From: Alitta virens
Lineage: Eukaryota; Annelida; Polychaeta; Phyllodocida; Nereididae
Assembly (NCBI GenBank): GCA_932294295.1
Contig: OW028585.1
Span: 20,157,912-20,221,911, forward strand
Direction: 5' to 3'
Length of the DNA: 64,000 nt
Shown here: positions 51,847 through 64,000 of the stretch, piece by piece
Layout: every line of letters begins with the position of its first letter
How positions within the stretch are numbered: position 1 is the first letter of the stretch
Made by a program: the position numbers and the translations under genes
The notes under the pieces: generated by a model
Told to the model about the DNA's origin: nothing
Databases searched by the model: none
What the model saw: only the letters and a program-made list of their open reading frames with translations

Positions 51847-54800
51847 ATGGTTGGACTCAATGTTTGATTAATTCAGAATGGTCATACTGAATGTTTGATC
51901 AACTCAGAATAGTCAAACTCAATGATCGAACATTTCCGAATTGTCAAACTCAATTTTCATTCAAACCAAAATGGTTGGACTCAATGTTTGATTAGCTCAG
52001 AATGGTCATACTAAGTGTTTGACCAAATCAGAATAGTCAAACTCAATGATCACACATTTCAGAATTGTCAAACTCAATGATCGAACATTTCAGAATTGTC
52101 AAACTCAATTTTCATTCAAACCAAAATGGTTGGACTCAATGTTTGATTAATTCAGAATGGTCATACTGAATGTTTGACCAAATCAGAATAGTCAAACTGA
52201 ATGATCGAACATTTCAGAATTGTCAAACTCAATTTTCATTCAAACCAAAATGGTTGGACTCAATGTTTGATTAGCTCAGAATGGTCATACTAAATGTTTG
52301 ACCAAATCAGAATAGTCAAACTCAATGATCGAACATTTCAGAATTGTCAAACTCAATGATCGAACATTTCAGAATTGTCAAACTCAATTTTCATTCAAAC
52401 CAAAATGGTCGGACTCAATGTTTGATTAATTCAGAATGGTCATACTGAATGTTTGACCAAATCAGAAAAGTCAAACTCAATGATCGAACATTTCAGAATT
52501 GTCAAACTCAATTTTCAATCAAACCAAAATGGTTGGACTGAATGTTTGATTAACTCAGATTGGTCAAACAGAATGTCTGATCCACTTAGAATAGTCAAAC
52601 TCAATGATCGAACATTTCAGAATTGTCAAACTCAATGATCGAACATTTCAGAATTGTCAAACTCAATTTTCATTCAAACCAAAATGGTTGGACTCAATGT
52701 TTGATTAATTCAGAATGGTCATACTGAATGTTTGACCAAATCAGAATAGTCAAACTCAATGATCGAACATTTCAGAATTGTCAAACTCAATTTTCAATCA
52801 AACCAAAATGGTTGGACTGAATGTTTGATTAACTCAGATTGGTCAAACAGAATGTCTGATCAACTCAGAATAGTCAGACTCAATGATCGAACATTTCAGA
52901 ATTGTCAAACTCAATTTTCATTCAAACCAAAATGGTTGGACTCAATGTTTGATTAGCACAGAATGGTCATACTAAATGTTTGACCAAATCAGAATAGTCA
53001 AACTCAATGATCGAACATTTCAGAATTGTCAAACTCAATGATCGAACATTTCAGAATTGTCAAACTCAATTTTCATTCAAACCAAAATGGTTGGACACAA
53101 TGTTTGATTAATTCAGAATGGTCATACTGAGTGTTTGATCAACTCAGAATAGTCAAACTCAATGATCGAACATTTCAGAATTGTCAAACTCAATTTTCAT
53201 TCAAACCAAAATGGTTGGACTCAATGTTTGATTAGCTCAGAATGGTCATACTAAATGTTTGACCAAATCAGAATAGTCAAACTCAATGATCGAACATTTC
53301 AGAATTGTCAAACTCAATGATCGAACATTTCAGAATTGTCAAACTCAATTTTCATTCAAACCAAAATGGTTGGACTCAATGTTTGATTAATTCAGAATGG
53401 TCATACTGAATGTTTGACCAAATCAGAATAGTCAAACTCAATGATCGAACATTTCAGAATTGTCAAACTCAATTTTCAATCAAACCAAAATGGTTGGACT
53501 GAATGTTTGATTAACTCAGATTGGTCAAACAGAATGTCTGATCAACTCAGAATAGTCAGACTCAATGATCGATCATCTCAGAATTGTCAAACTCAATGAC
53601 GAACATTTCAGAATTGTCAAACTCAATTTTCATTCAAACCAAAATGGTTGGACTCAATGTTTGATTAATTCAGAATGGTCATACTGAATGTTTGACCAAA
53701 TCAGAATAGTCAAACTGAATGATCGAACATTTCAGAATTGTCAAACGCAATTTTCAATCAAACCAAAATGGTTGGACTCAATGTATGATTATCTCAGAAT
53801 GGTCATACTGAATGTTTGATCAACTCAGAATAGTCAGACTCAATGATCGATCATCTCAGAATTGTCAAACTCAATGATCGAACATTTCAGAATTGTCAAA
53901 CTCAATTTTCATTCAAACCAAAATGGTTGGACTCAATGTTTGATTAATTCAGAATGGTCATACTGAATGTTTGATCAACTCAGAATAGTCAAACTCAATG
54001 ATCGAACATTTCCGAATTGTGAAACTCAATTTTCATTCAAACCAAAATGGTTGGACTCAATGTTTGATTAGCTCAGAATGGTCATACTAAATGTTTGACC
54101 AAATCAGAATAGTCAGACTCAATGATCGAACATTTCAGAATTGTCAAACTCAATGATCGAACATTTCAGAATTGTCAAACTCAATTTTCATTCAAACCAA
54201 AATGGTTGGACTCAATGTTTGATTAATTCAGAATGGTCATACTGAAAGTTTGACCAAATCAGAAAAGTCAAACTCAATGATCGAACATTTCAGAATTGTC
54301 AAACTCAATTTTCAATCAAACCAAAATGGTTGGACTGAATGTTTGATTAACTCAGATTGGTCAAACAGAATGTCTGATCAACTCAGAATAGTCATACTCA
54401 ATGATCGATCATCTCAGAATTGTCAAACTCAATGATCGAACATTTCAGAATTGTCAAACTCAATTTTCATTCAAACCAAAATGGTTGGACTCAATGTTTG
54501 ATTAATTCAGAATGGTCATACTGAATGTTTGATCAACTCAGAATAGTCAAACTCAATGATCGAACATTTCAGAATTGTCAAACTCAATTTTCATTCAAAC
54601 CAAAATGGTTGGACTCAATGTTTGATTAGCACAGAATGGTCATACTAAATGTTTGACCAAATCAGAATAGTCAAACTCAATGATCGAACATTTCAGAATT
54701 GTCAAACTCAATGATCGAACATTTCAGAATTGTCAAACTCAATTTTCATTCAAACCAAAATGGTTGGACTCAATGTTTGATTAATTCAGAATGGTCATAC

Positions 54801-55897
54801 TGAGTGTTTGATCAACTCAGAATAGTCAAACTCAATGATCGAACATTTCAGAATTGTCAAACTCAATTTTCATTCAAACCAAAATGGTTGGACTCAATGT
54901 TTGATTAGCTCAGAATGGTCATACTAAATGTTTGACCAAATCAGAATAGTCAAACTCAATGATCGAACATTTCAGAATTGTCAAACTCAATGATCGAACA
55001 TTTCAGAATTGTCAAACTCAATTTTCATTCAAACCAAAATGGTTGGACTCAATGTTTGATTAATTCAGAATGGTCATACTGAATGTTTGACCAAATCAGA
55101 ATAGTCAAACTCAATGATCGAACATTTCAGAATTGTCAAACTCAATTTTCAATCAAACCAAAATGGTTGGACTGAATGTTTGATTAACTCAGATTGGTCA
55201 AACAGAATGTCTGATCAACTCAGAATAGTCAGACTCAATGATCGATCATCTCAGAATTGTCAAACTCAATGACGAACATTTCAGAATTGTCAAACTCAAT
55301 TTTCATTCAAACCAAAATGGTTGGACTCAATGTTTGATTAATTCAGAATGGTCATACTGAATGTTTGATCAACTCAGAATAGTCAAACTCAATGATCGAA
55401 CATTTCAGAATTGTCAAAAGCAATTTTCAATCAAACCAAAATGGTTGGACTCAATGTATGATTATCTCAGAATGGTCATACTGAATGTTTGATAAACTCA
55501 GAATAGTCAGAGTCAATGATCGATCATCTCAGAATTGTCAAACTCAATGATCGAACATTTCAGAATTGTCAAACTCAATTTTCATTCAAACCAAAATGGT
55601 TGGACTCAATGTTTGATTAGCTCAGAATGGTCATACTAAATGTTTGACCAAATCAGAATAGTCAAACTCAATGATCGAACATTTCAGAATTGTCAAACTC
55701 AATGATCGAACATTTCAGAATTGTCAAACTCAATTTTCATTCAAACCAAAATGGTTGGACTCAATGTTTGATTAATTCAGAATGGTCATACTGAATGTTT
55801 GATCAACTCAGAATAGTCAAACTCAATGATCGAACATTTCCGAATTGTCAAACTCAATTTTCATTCAAACCAAAATGGTTGGACTCAATGTTTGATT
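51847..55897 (+). repeat. 3,904-bp tandem duplication, copy 2 (plus overhang)
   Basis: This is the second copy. It diverges from copy 1 at about 55898, where TTAGCTC becomes TTTGCTC and the following marker ACTAAGTG is lost. A private F variant reads GATCCACTTAG near 52580. The ends are defined by loss of shared markers, so the boundary is good to a few tens of bases. Confidence 0.88.
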
Positions 55898-57840
55898 TGC
55901 TCAGAATGGTCATACTAAATGTTTGACCAAATCAGAATAGTCAAACTCAATGATCGAACATTTCAGAATTGTCAAACTCAATGATCGAACATTTCAGAAT
56001 TGTCAAACTCAATTTTCATTCAAACTAAAATGGTTGGACTCAATGTTTGATTAATTCAGAATGGTCATACTGAATGTTTGACCAAATCAGAATAGTCAAA
56101 CTCAATGATCGAACATTTCAGAATTGTCAAACTCAATTTTCAATCAAACCAAAATGGTTGGACTCAATGTTTGATTAATTCAGAATGGTCATACTGATTG
56201 TTTGATCAACTCAGAATAGTCAAACTCAATGATCGAACATTTCCGAATTGTCAAACTCAATTTTCATTCAAACCAAAATGGTTTGACTCAATGTTTGATT
56301 AGCTCAGAATGGTCATACTAAATGTTTGACCAAATCAGAATAGTCAAACTCAATGATCGAACATTTCAGAATTGTCAAACTCAATGATCGAACATTTCAG
56401 AATTGTCAAACTCAATTTTCATTCAAACCAAAATGGTTGGACTCAATGTTTGATTAATTCAGAATGGTCATACTGAAAGTTTGACCAAATCAGAATAGTC
56501 AAACTGAATGATCAAACATTTCAGAATTGTCAAACGCAATTTTCAATCAAACCAAAATGGTTGGACTCAATGTATGATTATCTCAGAATGGTCATACTGA
56601 TTGTTTGATCAACTCAGAATAGTCAGACTCAATGATCGATCATCTCAGAATTGTCAAACTCAATGATCGAACATATTAGAATTGTCAAACTCAATTTTCA
56701 TTCAAACCAAACTGGTTGGACTCAATGTTTGATTAATTCAGAATGGTCATACTGAATGTTTGATCAACTCAGAATAGTCAAACTCAATGATCGAACATTT
56801 CCGAATTGTCAAACTCAATTTTCATTCAAACCAAAATGGTTGGACTCAATGTTTGATTAGCTCAGAATGGTCATACTAAGTGTTTGACCAAATCAGAATA
56901 GTCAAACTCAATGATCGAACATTTCAGAATTGTCAAACTCAATGATCGAACATTTCAGAATTGTCAAACTCAATTTTCATTCAAACCAAAATGGTTGGAC
57001 TCAATGTTTGATTAGCTCAGAATGGTCATACTAAATGTTTGACCAAATCAGAATAGTCAAACTCAATGATCGAACATTTCAGAATTGTCAAACTCAATGA
57101 TCGAACATTTCAGAATTGTCAAACTCAATTTTCATTCAAACCAAAATGGTTGGACTCAATGTTTGATTAATTCAGAATGGTCATACTGAATGTTTGACCA
57201 AATCAGAATAGTCAAACTCAATGATCGAACATTTCAGAATTGTCAAACTCAATTTTCAATCAAACCAAAATGGTTGGACTGAATGTTTGATTAACTCAGA
57301 TTGGTCAAACAGAATGTCTGATCAACTCAGAATAGTCATACTCAATGATCTATCATCTCAGAATTGTCAAACTCAATGATCGAACATTTCAGAATTGTCA
57401 AACTCAATTTTCATACAAACCAAAATGGTTGGACTCAATGTTTGATTAATTCAGAATGGTCATACTGAATGTTTGATCAACTCAGAATAGTCAAACTCAA
57501 TGATCGAACATTTCAGAATTGTCAAACTCAATTTTCATTCAAACCAAAATGGTTGGACTCAATGTTTGATTAGCACAGAATGGTCATACTAAATGTTTGA
57601 CCAAATCAGAATAGTCAAACTCAATGATCGAACATTTCAGAATTGTCAAACTCAATGAACGAACATTTCAGAATTGTCAAACTCAATTTTCATTCAAACC
57701 AAAATGGTTGGACTCAATGTTTGATTAATTCAGAATGGTCATACTGAGTGTTTGATCAACTCAGAATAGTCAAACTCAATGATCGAACATTTCAGAATTG
57801 TCAAACTCAATTTTCATTCAAACCAAAATGGTTGGACTCA
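55898..57840 (+). repeat. Less homogenised satellite island
   Basis: The monomer order is ordinary, but private substitutions are clustered here: 55898 (TTTGCTC), 56026 (CAAACTAAAA), 56675 and 56677 (ACATATTAGA), 57351 (GATCTATCATC), 57415 (TCATACAAAC) and 57659 (ATGAACGAAC). Most of the array shows such singletons only every several kilobases. The segment around 56.48-56.9 kb (GAAAGTTTG, ATCAAAC, H with CTGATTG, CAAACTGG, TTTCCG) is related to the 14-19 kb and 26-30 kb regions. Confidence 0.8.
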
Positions 57841-57849
57841 ATGTTTGAT

Positions 57850-60800
57850 TAGCTCAGAATGGTCATACTAAGTGTTTGACCAAATCAGAATAGTCAAACT
57901 CAATGATCGAACATTTCAGAATTGTCAAACTCAATGATCGAACATTTCAGAATTGTCAAACTCAATTTTCATTCAAACCAAAATGGTTGGACTCAATGTT
58001 TGATTAATTCAGAATGGTCATACTGAATGTTTGACCAAATCAGAATAGTCAAACTGAATGATCGAACATTTCAGAATTGTCAAACTCAATTTTCATTCAA
58101 ACCAAAATGGTTGGACTCAATGTTTGATTAGCTCAGAATGGTCATACTAAATGTTTGACCAAATCAGAATAGTCAAACTCAATGATCGAACATTTCAGAA
58201 TTGTCAAACTCAATGATCGAACATTTCAGAATTGTCAAACTCAATTTTCATTCAAACCAAAATGGTCGGACTCAATGTTTGATTAATTCAGAATGGTCAT
58301 ACTGAATGTTTGACCAAATCAGAAAAGTCAAACTCAATGATCGAACATTTCAGAATTGTCAAACTCAATTTTCAATCAAACCAAAATGGTTGGACTGAAT
58401 GTTTGATTAACTCAGATTGGTCAAACAGAATGTCTGATCAACTCAGAATAGTCAAACTCAATGATCGAACATTTCAGAATTGTCAAACTCAATGATCGAA
58501 CATTTCAGAATTGTCAAACTCAATTTTCATTCAAACCAAAATGGTTGGACTCAATGTTTGATTAATTCAGAATGGTCATACTGAATGTTTGACCAAATCA
58601 GAATAGTCAAACTCAATGATCGAACATTTCAGAATTGTCAAACTCAATTTTCAATCAAACCAAAATGGTTGGACTGAATGTTTGATTAACTCAGATTGGT
58701 CAAACAGAATGTCTGATCAACTCAGAATAGTCAGACTCAATGATCGAACATTTCAGAATTGTCAAACTCAATTTTCATTCAAACCAAAATGGTTGGACTC
58801 AATGTTTGATTAGCACAGAATGGTCATACTAAATGTTTGACCAAATCAGAATAGTCAAACTCAATGATCGAACATTTCAGAATTGTCAAACTCAATGATC
58901 GAACATTTCAGAATTGTCAAACTCAATTTTCATTCAAACCAAAATGGTTGGACACAATGTTTGATTAATTCAGAATGGTCATACTGAGTGTTTGATCAAC
59001 TCAGAATAGTCAAACTCAATGATCGAACATTTCAGAATTGTCAAACTCAATTTTCATTCAAACCAAAATGGTTGGACTCAATGTTTGATTAGCTCAGAAT
59101 GGTCATACTAAATGTTTGACCAAATCAGAATAGTCAAACTCAATGATCGAACATTTCAGAATTGTCAAACTCAATGATCGAACATTTCAGAATTGTCAAA
59201 CTCAATTTTCATTCAAACCATAATGGTTGGACTCAATGTATGATTATCTCAGAATGGTCATACTGATTGTTTGATCAACTCAGAATAGTCAGACTCAATG
59301 ATCGATCATCTCAGAATTGTCAAACTCAATGATCGAACATTTCAGAATTGTCAAACTCAATTTTCATTCAAACCAAACTGGTTGGACTCAATGTTTGATT
59401 AATTCAGAATGGTCATACTGAATGTTTGATCAACTCAGAATAGTCAAACTCAATGATCGAACATTTCCGAATTGTCAAACTCAATTTTCATTCAAACCAA
59501 AATGGTTGGACTCAATGTTTGATTAGCTCAGAATGGTCATACTAAGTGTTTGACCAAATCAGAATAGTCAAACTCAATGATCACACATTTCAGAATTGTC
59601 AAACTCAATGATCGAACATTTCAGAATTGTCAAACTCAATTTTCATTCAAACCAAAATGGTTGGACTCAATGTTTGATTAATTCAGAATGGTCATACTGA
59701 ATGTTTGACCAAATCAGAATAGTCAAACTGAATGATCGAACATTTCAGAATTGTCAAACTCAATTTTCATTCAAACCAAAATGGTTGGACTCAATGTTTG
59801 ATTAGCTCAGAATGGTCATACTAAATGTTTGACCAAATCAGAATAGTCAAACTCAATGATCGAACATTTCAGAATTGTCAAACTCAATGATCGAACATTT
59901 CAGAATTGTCAAACTCAATTTTCATTCAAACCAAAATGGTCGGACTCAATGTTTGATTAATTCAGAATGGTCATACTGAATGTTTGACCAAATCAGAAAA
60001 GTCAAACTCAATGATCGAACATTTCAGAATTGTCAAACTCAATTTTCAATCAAACCAAAATGGTTGGACTGAATGTTTGATTAACTCAGATTGGTCAAAC
60101 AGAATGTCTGATCAACTCAGAATAGTCAAACTCAATGATCGAACATTTCAGAATTGTCAAACTCAATGATCGAACATTTCAGAATTGTCAAACTCAATTT
60201 TCATTCAAACCAAAATGGTTGGACTCAATGTTTGATTAATTCAGAATGGTCATACTGAATGTTTGACCAAATCAGAATAGTCAAACTCAATGATCGAACA
60301 TTTCAGAATTGTCAAACTCAATTTTCAATCAAACCAAAATGGTTGGACTGAATGTTTGATTAACTCAGATTGGTCAAACAGAATGTCTGATCAACTCAGA
60401 ATAGTCAGACTCAATGATCGAACATTTCAGAATTGTCAAACTCAATTTTCATTCAAACCAAAATGGTTGGACTCAATGTTTGATTAGCACAGAATGGTCA
60501 TACTAAATGTTTGACCAAATCAGAATAGTCAAACTCAATGATCGAACATTTCAGAATTGTCAAACTCAATGATCGAACATTTCAGAATTGTCAAACTCAA
60601 TTTTCATTCAAACCAAAATGGTTGGACACAATGTTTGATTAATTCAGAATGGTCATACTGAGTGTTTGATCAACTCAGAATAGTCAAACTCAATGATCGA
60701 ACATTTCAGAATTGTCAAACTCAATTTTCATTCAAACCAAAATGGTTGGACTCAATGTTTGATTAGCTCAGAATGGTCATACTAAATGTTTGACCAAATC

Positions 60801-60890
60801 AGAATAGTCAAACTCAATGATCGAACATTTCAGAATTGTCAAACTCAATGATCGAACATTTCAGAATTGTCAAACTCAATTTTCATTCAA
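57850..60890 (+). repeat. 1,674-bp tandem repeat bridging into the third 3,904-family copy
   Basis: About 57.85-59.21 kb matches 59.52-60.89 kb at an offset of 1,674 bp, exactly 54 monomers. Both have an ACTAAGTG I monomer, a GGTCGG D, B', paired E-F blocks without G, TTAGCACAG and GGACACAATG. The repeat is interrupted at 59221, where the CAAACCATAATGG form of D begins a segment matching 47786. Confidence 0.86.
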
Positions 60891-62922
60891 ACCAAAATGG
60901 TTGGACTCAATGTTTGATTAATTCAGAATGGTCATACTGAATGTTTGACCAAATCAGAATAGTCAAACTCAATGATCGAACATTTCAGAATTGTCAAACT
61001 CAATTTTCAATCAAACCAAAATGGTTGGACTGAATGTTTGATTAACTCAGATTGGTCAAACAGAATGTCTGATCAACTCAGAATAGTCAGACTCAATGAT
61101 CGATCATCTCAGAATTGTCAAACTCAATGACGAACATTTCAGAATTGTCAAACTCAATTTTCATTCAAACCAAAATGGTTGGACTCAATGTTTGATTAAT
61201 TCAGAATGGTCATACTGAATGTTTGACCAAATCAGAATAGTCAAACTGAATGATCGAACATTTCAGAATTGTCAAACGCAATTTTCAATCAAACCAAAAT
61301 GGTTGGACTCAATGTATGATTATCTCAGAATGGTCATACTGAATGTTTGATCAACTCAGAATAGTCAGACTCAATGATCGATCATCTCAGAATTGTCAAA
61401 CTCAATGATCGAACATTTCAGAATTGTCAAACTCAATTTTCATTCAAACCAAAATGGTTGGACTCAATGTTTGATTAATTCAGAATGGTCATACTGAATG
61501 TTTGATCAACTCAGAATAGTCAAACTCAATGATCGAACATTTCCGAATTGTGAAACTCAATTTTCATTCAAACCAAAATGGTTGGACTCAATGTTTGATT
61601 AGCTCAGAATGGTCATACTAAATGTTTGACCAAATCAGAATAGTCAGACTCAATGATCGAACATTTCAGAATTGTCAAACTCAATGATCGAACATTTCAG
61701 AATTGTCAAACTCAATTTTCATTCAAACCAAAATGGTTGGACTCAATGTTTGATTAATTCAGAATGGTCATACTGAAAGTTTGACCAAATCAGAAAAGTC
61801 AAACTCAATGATCGAACATTTCAGAATTGTCAAACTCAATTTTCAATCAAACCAAAATGGTTGGACTGAATGTTTGATTAACTCAGATTGGTCAAACAGA
61901 ATGTCTGATCAACTCAGAATAGTCATACTCAATGATCGATCATCTCAGAATTGTCAAACTCAATGATCGAACATTTCAGAATTGTCAAACTCAATTTTCA
62001 TTCAAACCAAAATGGTTGGACTCAATGTTTGATTAATTCAGAATGGTCATACTGAATGTTTGATCAACTCAGAATAGTCAAACTCAATGATCGAACATTT
62101 CAGAATTGTCAAACTCAATTTTCATTCAAACCAAAATGGTTGGACTCAATGTTTGATTAGCACAGAATGGTCATACTAAATGTTTGACCAAATCAGAATA
62201 GTCAAACTCAATGATCGAACATTTCAGAATTGTCAAACTCAATGATCGAACATTTCAGAATTGTCAAACTCAATTTTCATTCAAACCAAAATGGTTGGAC
62301 TCAATGTTTGATTAATTCAGAATGGTCATACTGAGTGTTTGATCAACTCAGAATAGTCAAACTCAATGATCGAACATTTCAGAATTGTCAAACTCAATTT
62401 TCATTCAAACCAAAATGGTTGGACTCAATGTTTGATTAGCTCAGAATGGTCATACTAAATGTTTGACCAAATCAGAATAGTCAAACTCAATGATCGAACA
62501 TTTCAGAATTGTCAAACTCAATGATCGAACATTTCAGAATTGTCAAACTCAATTTTCATTCAAACCAAAATGGTTGGACTCAATGTTTGATTAATTCAGA
62601 ATGGTCATACTGAATGTTTGACCAAATCAGAATAGTCAAACTCAATGATCGAACATTTCAGAATTGTCAAACTCAATTTTCAATCAAACCAAAATGGTTG
62701 GACTGAATGTTTGATTAACTCAGATTGGTCAAACAGAATGTCTGATCAACTCAGAATAGTCAGACTCAATGATCGATCATCTCAGAATTGTCAAACTCAA
62801 TGACGAACATTTCAGAATTGTCAAACTCAATTTTCATTCAAACCAAAATGGTTGGACTCAATGTTTGATTAATTCAGAATGGTCATACTGAATGTTTGAT
62901 CAACTCAGAATAGTCAAACTCA
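59221..62922 (+). repeat. Copy 3 of the 3,904-bp family, offset 11,435 bp
   Basis: This matches 47786-51487 at an offset of 11,435 bp (369 monomers, or 41 nine-monomer units, minus four bases), and matches copy 2 at 7,531 bp (243 monomers, 27 units, minus two bases). Markers: CATAATGG at 59221 and 47786, and ATGATCACAC at 59577, 52046 and 48142. It ends where an expected C is replaced by Cdel at 62923, the junction of the next duplication. Confidence 0.9.
61127..62922 (+). repeat. 1,796-bp tandem duplication, left copy
   Basis: This begins at Cdel 61127 and is repeated from Cdel 62923. The offset is 58 monomers minus two bases. The order includes D-A-B-C, D'-H-J-G-C, D-A-J-C with TTTCCGAATTGTGAAAC, D-I-B-C-C, GAAAGTTTG with B' and D'-E-F-G-C. 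The copy ends in Cdel-D-A-J before the junction. Confidence 0.9.
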
Positions 62923-64000
62923 ATGACGAACATTTCAGAATTGTCAAACTCAATTTTCATTCAAACCAAAATGGTTGGACTCAATGTTTGATTAATTCAG
63001 AATGGTCATACTGAATGTTTGACCAAATCAGAATAGTCAAACTGAATGATCGAACATTTCAGAATTGTCAAACGCAATTTTCAATCAAACCAAAATGGTT
63101 GGACTCAATGTATGATTATCTCAGAATGGTCATACTGAATGTTTGATCAACTCAGAATAGTCAGACTCAATGATCGATCATCTCAGAATTGTCAAACTCA
63201 ATGATCGAACATTTCAGAATTGTCAAACTCAATTTTCATTCAAACCAAAATGGTTGGACTCAATGTTTGATTAATTCAGAATGGTCATACTGAATGTTTG
63301 ATCAACTCAGAATAGTCAAACTCAATGATCGAACATTTCCGAATTGTGAAACTCAATTTTCATTCAAACCAAAATGGTTGGACTCAATGTTTGATTAGCT
63401 CAGAATGGTCATACTAAATGTTTGACCAAATCAGAATAGTCAGACTCAATGATCGAACATTTCAGAATTGTCAAACTCAATGATCGAACATTTCAGAATT
63501 GTCAAACTCAATTTTCATTCAAACCAAAATGGTTGGACTCAATGTTTGATTAATTCAGAATGGTCATACTGAAAGTTTGACCAAATCAGAAAAGTCAAAC
63601 TCAATGATCGAACATTTCAGAATTGTCAAACTCAATTTTCAATCAAACCAAAATGGTTGGACTGAATGTTTGATTAACTCAGATTGGTCAAACAGAATGT
63701 CTGATCAACTCAGAATAGTCATACTCAATGATCGATCATCTCAGAATTGTCAAACTCAATGATCGAACATTTCAGAATTGTCAAACTCAATTTTCATTCA
63801 AACCAAAATGGTTGGACTCAATGTTTGATTAATTCAGAATGGTCATACTGAATGTTTGATCAACTCAGAATAGTCAAACTCAATGATCGAACATTTCAGA
63901 ATTGTCAAACTCAATTTTCATTCAAACCAAAATGGTTGGACTCAATGTTTGATTAGCACAGAATGGTCATACTAAATGTTTGACCAAATCAGAATAGTCA
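62923..64000 (+). repeat. 1,796-bp tandem duplication, right copy, cut by the window end
   Basis: Only 1,078 bp of this copy is visible. It follows 61127-62204 at a constant offset of 1,796 bp up to the last base. The junction is a J monomer followed directly by Cdel at 62923, a combination I noticed nowhere else; Cdel normally follows G. The array clearly continues beyond the window. Confidence 0.9.

Larger units (their letters stand above)
1..64000 (+). repeat. 31-bp satellite DNA array filling the whole window
   Basis: Every part of the window reads as tandem copies of a 31-bp unit, all in the same orientation. The shared core is CAGAATNGTCAAACTCA in the second half of the unit; the first half varies and defines the monomer types. 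About 2,060 copies fit. Both edges cut through the array: the first base is the second base of an A monomer and the last bases lie inside a B monomer, so the true array is longer. I saw no inverted monomers, no inserted mobile element, no tRNA or rRNA, and no unique sequence. GC is about 32% by counting the monomer types. Satellites like this are usually centromeric or heterochromatic in eukaryotes; that placement is inference. The taxon cannot be told from the sequence. Confidence 0.98.

Noticed and set aside
3784..63762. About 26 copies of a 61-codon open frame, possibly a multicopy peptide gene family
   Set aside because: All arise from the same monomer order with B'. The start is TTG, the stop lies in the next monomer, and copies differ only where the satellite differs. 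No domain, signal peptide or ribosome-binding signal is visible.
1..64000. CRISPR array
   Set aside because: There are no unique spacers; the intervals between conserved cores are themselves repeats, and no cas genes are present.
1..64000. Coding tandem repeats of a surface or structural protein
   Set aside because: The unit of 31 bp is not a multiple of three, 30-bp copies break the frame repeatedly, and stop codons occur in all frames every few monomers.
1..64000. Bacterial or phage origin, such as an iteron cluster
   Set aside because: Iteron clusters are short and lie beside a replication gene; 64 kb of pure repeat with nested higher-order repeats fits eukaryotic satellite DNA.

Overview
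The whole 64-kb window is one uninterrupted block of satellite DNA. The unit is a 31-bp monomer, about 2,060 copies, all head to tail in one orientation. I found no gene, RNA gene, transposon or stretch of unique sequence. The base composition (about 32% GC by counting the monomer types), the array length and the nested higher-order structure suggest eukaryotic centromeric, pericentromeric or other constitutive heterochromatin. The sequence does not identify the organism.

At the small scale there are about a dozen monomer types, called here A, B, C, D, D', E, F, G, H, I and J, plus a 30-bp form of C (Cdel). They fall into short blocks that each begin with the A-tract-rich D or D' type. Five-monomer blocks are D-I-B-C-C, D'-E-F-G-C and D'-H-J-G-C. 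Four-monomer blocks are D-A-B-C and D-A-J-C. Five- and four-monomer blocks mostly alternate, giving a 9-monomer, 279-bp higher-order repeat.

At the large scale the window is a mosaic of recent tandem duplications. From the left: a 5,700-bp duplication (about 655-11531) carrying a nested 1,983-bp tandem duplication (9538-13503); a 279-bp duplication near 13.9 kb; a 1,394/1,673-bp triplication (about 14.6-19.0 kb); a roughly 12-kb tandem duplication (about 12187-24423 and 24424-36350); a highly homogenised subarray with 1,673, 1,394, 3,067 and 7,249-bp periods (about 35.5-45.5 kb); a recombination-rich junction (45.5-47.8 kb); a 3,904-bp duplication (about 47.9-55.9 kb); a less homogenised island (55.9-57.8 kb); another copy of the 3,904-bp family at an offset of 11,435 bp (59.2-62.9 kb); and a 1,796-bp tandem duplication that runs off the right edge. 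Many of these offsets are whole multiples of nine monomers, after allowing one base for each 30-bp monomer inside.

The short open reading frames of 61-84 codons are by-products of the repeat. The unit is not a multiple of three, many of these frames open with TTG rather than ATG, and they recur wherever one monomer combination recurs. No gene product can be supported, and nothing resembling a protein-based system is present. What deserves attention is the hierarchical organisation and the order of duplication events it records.
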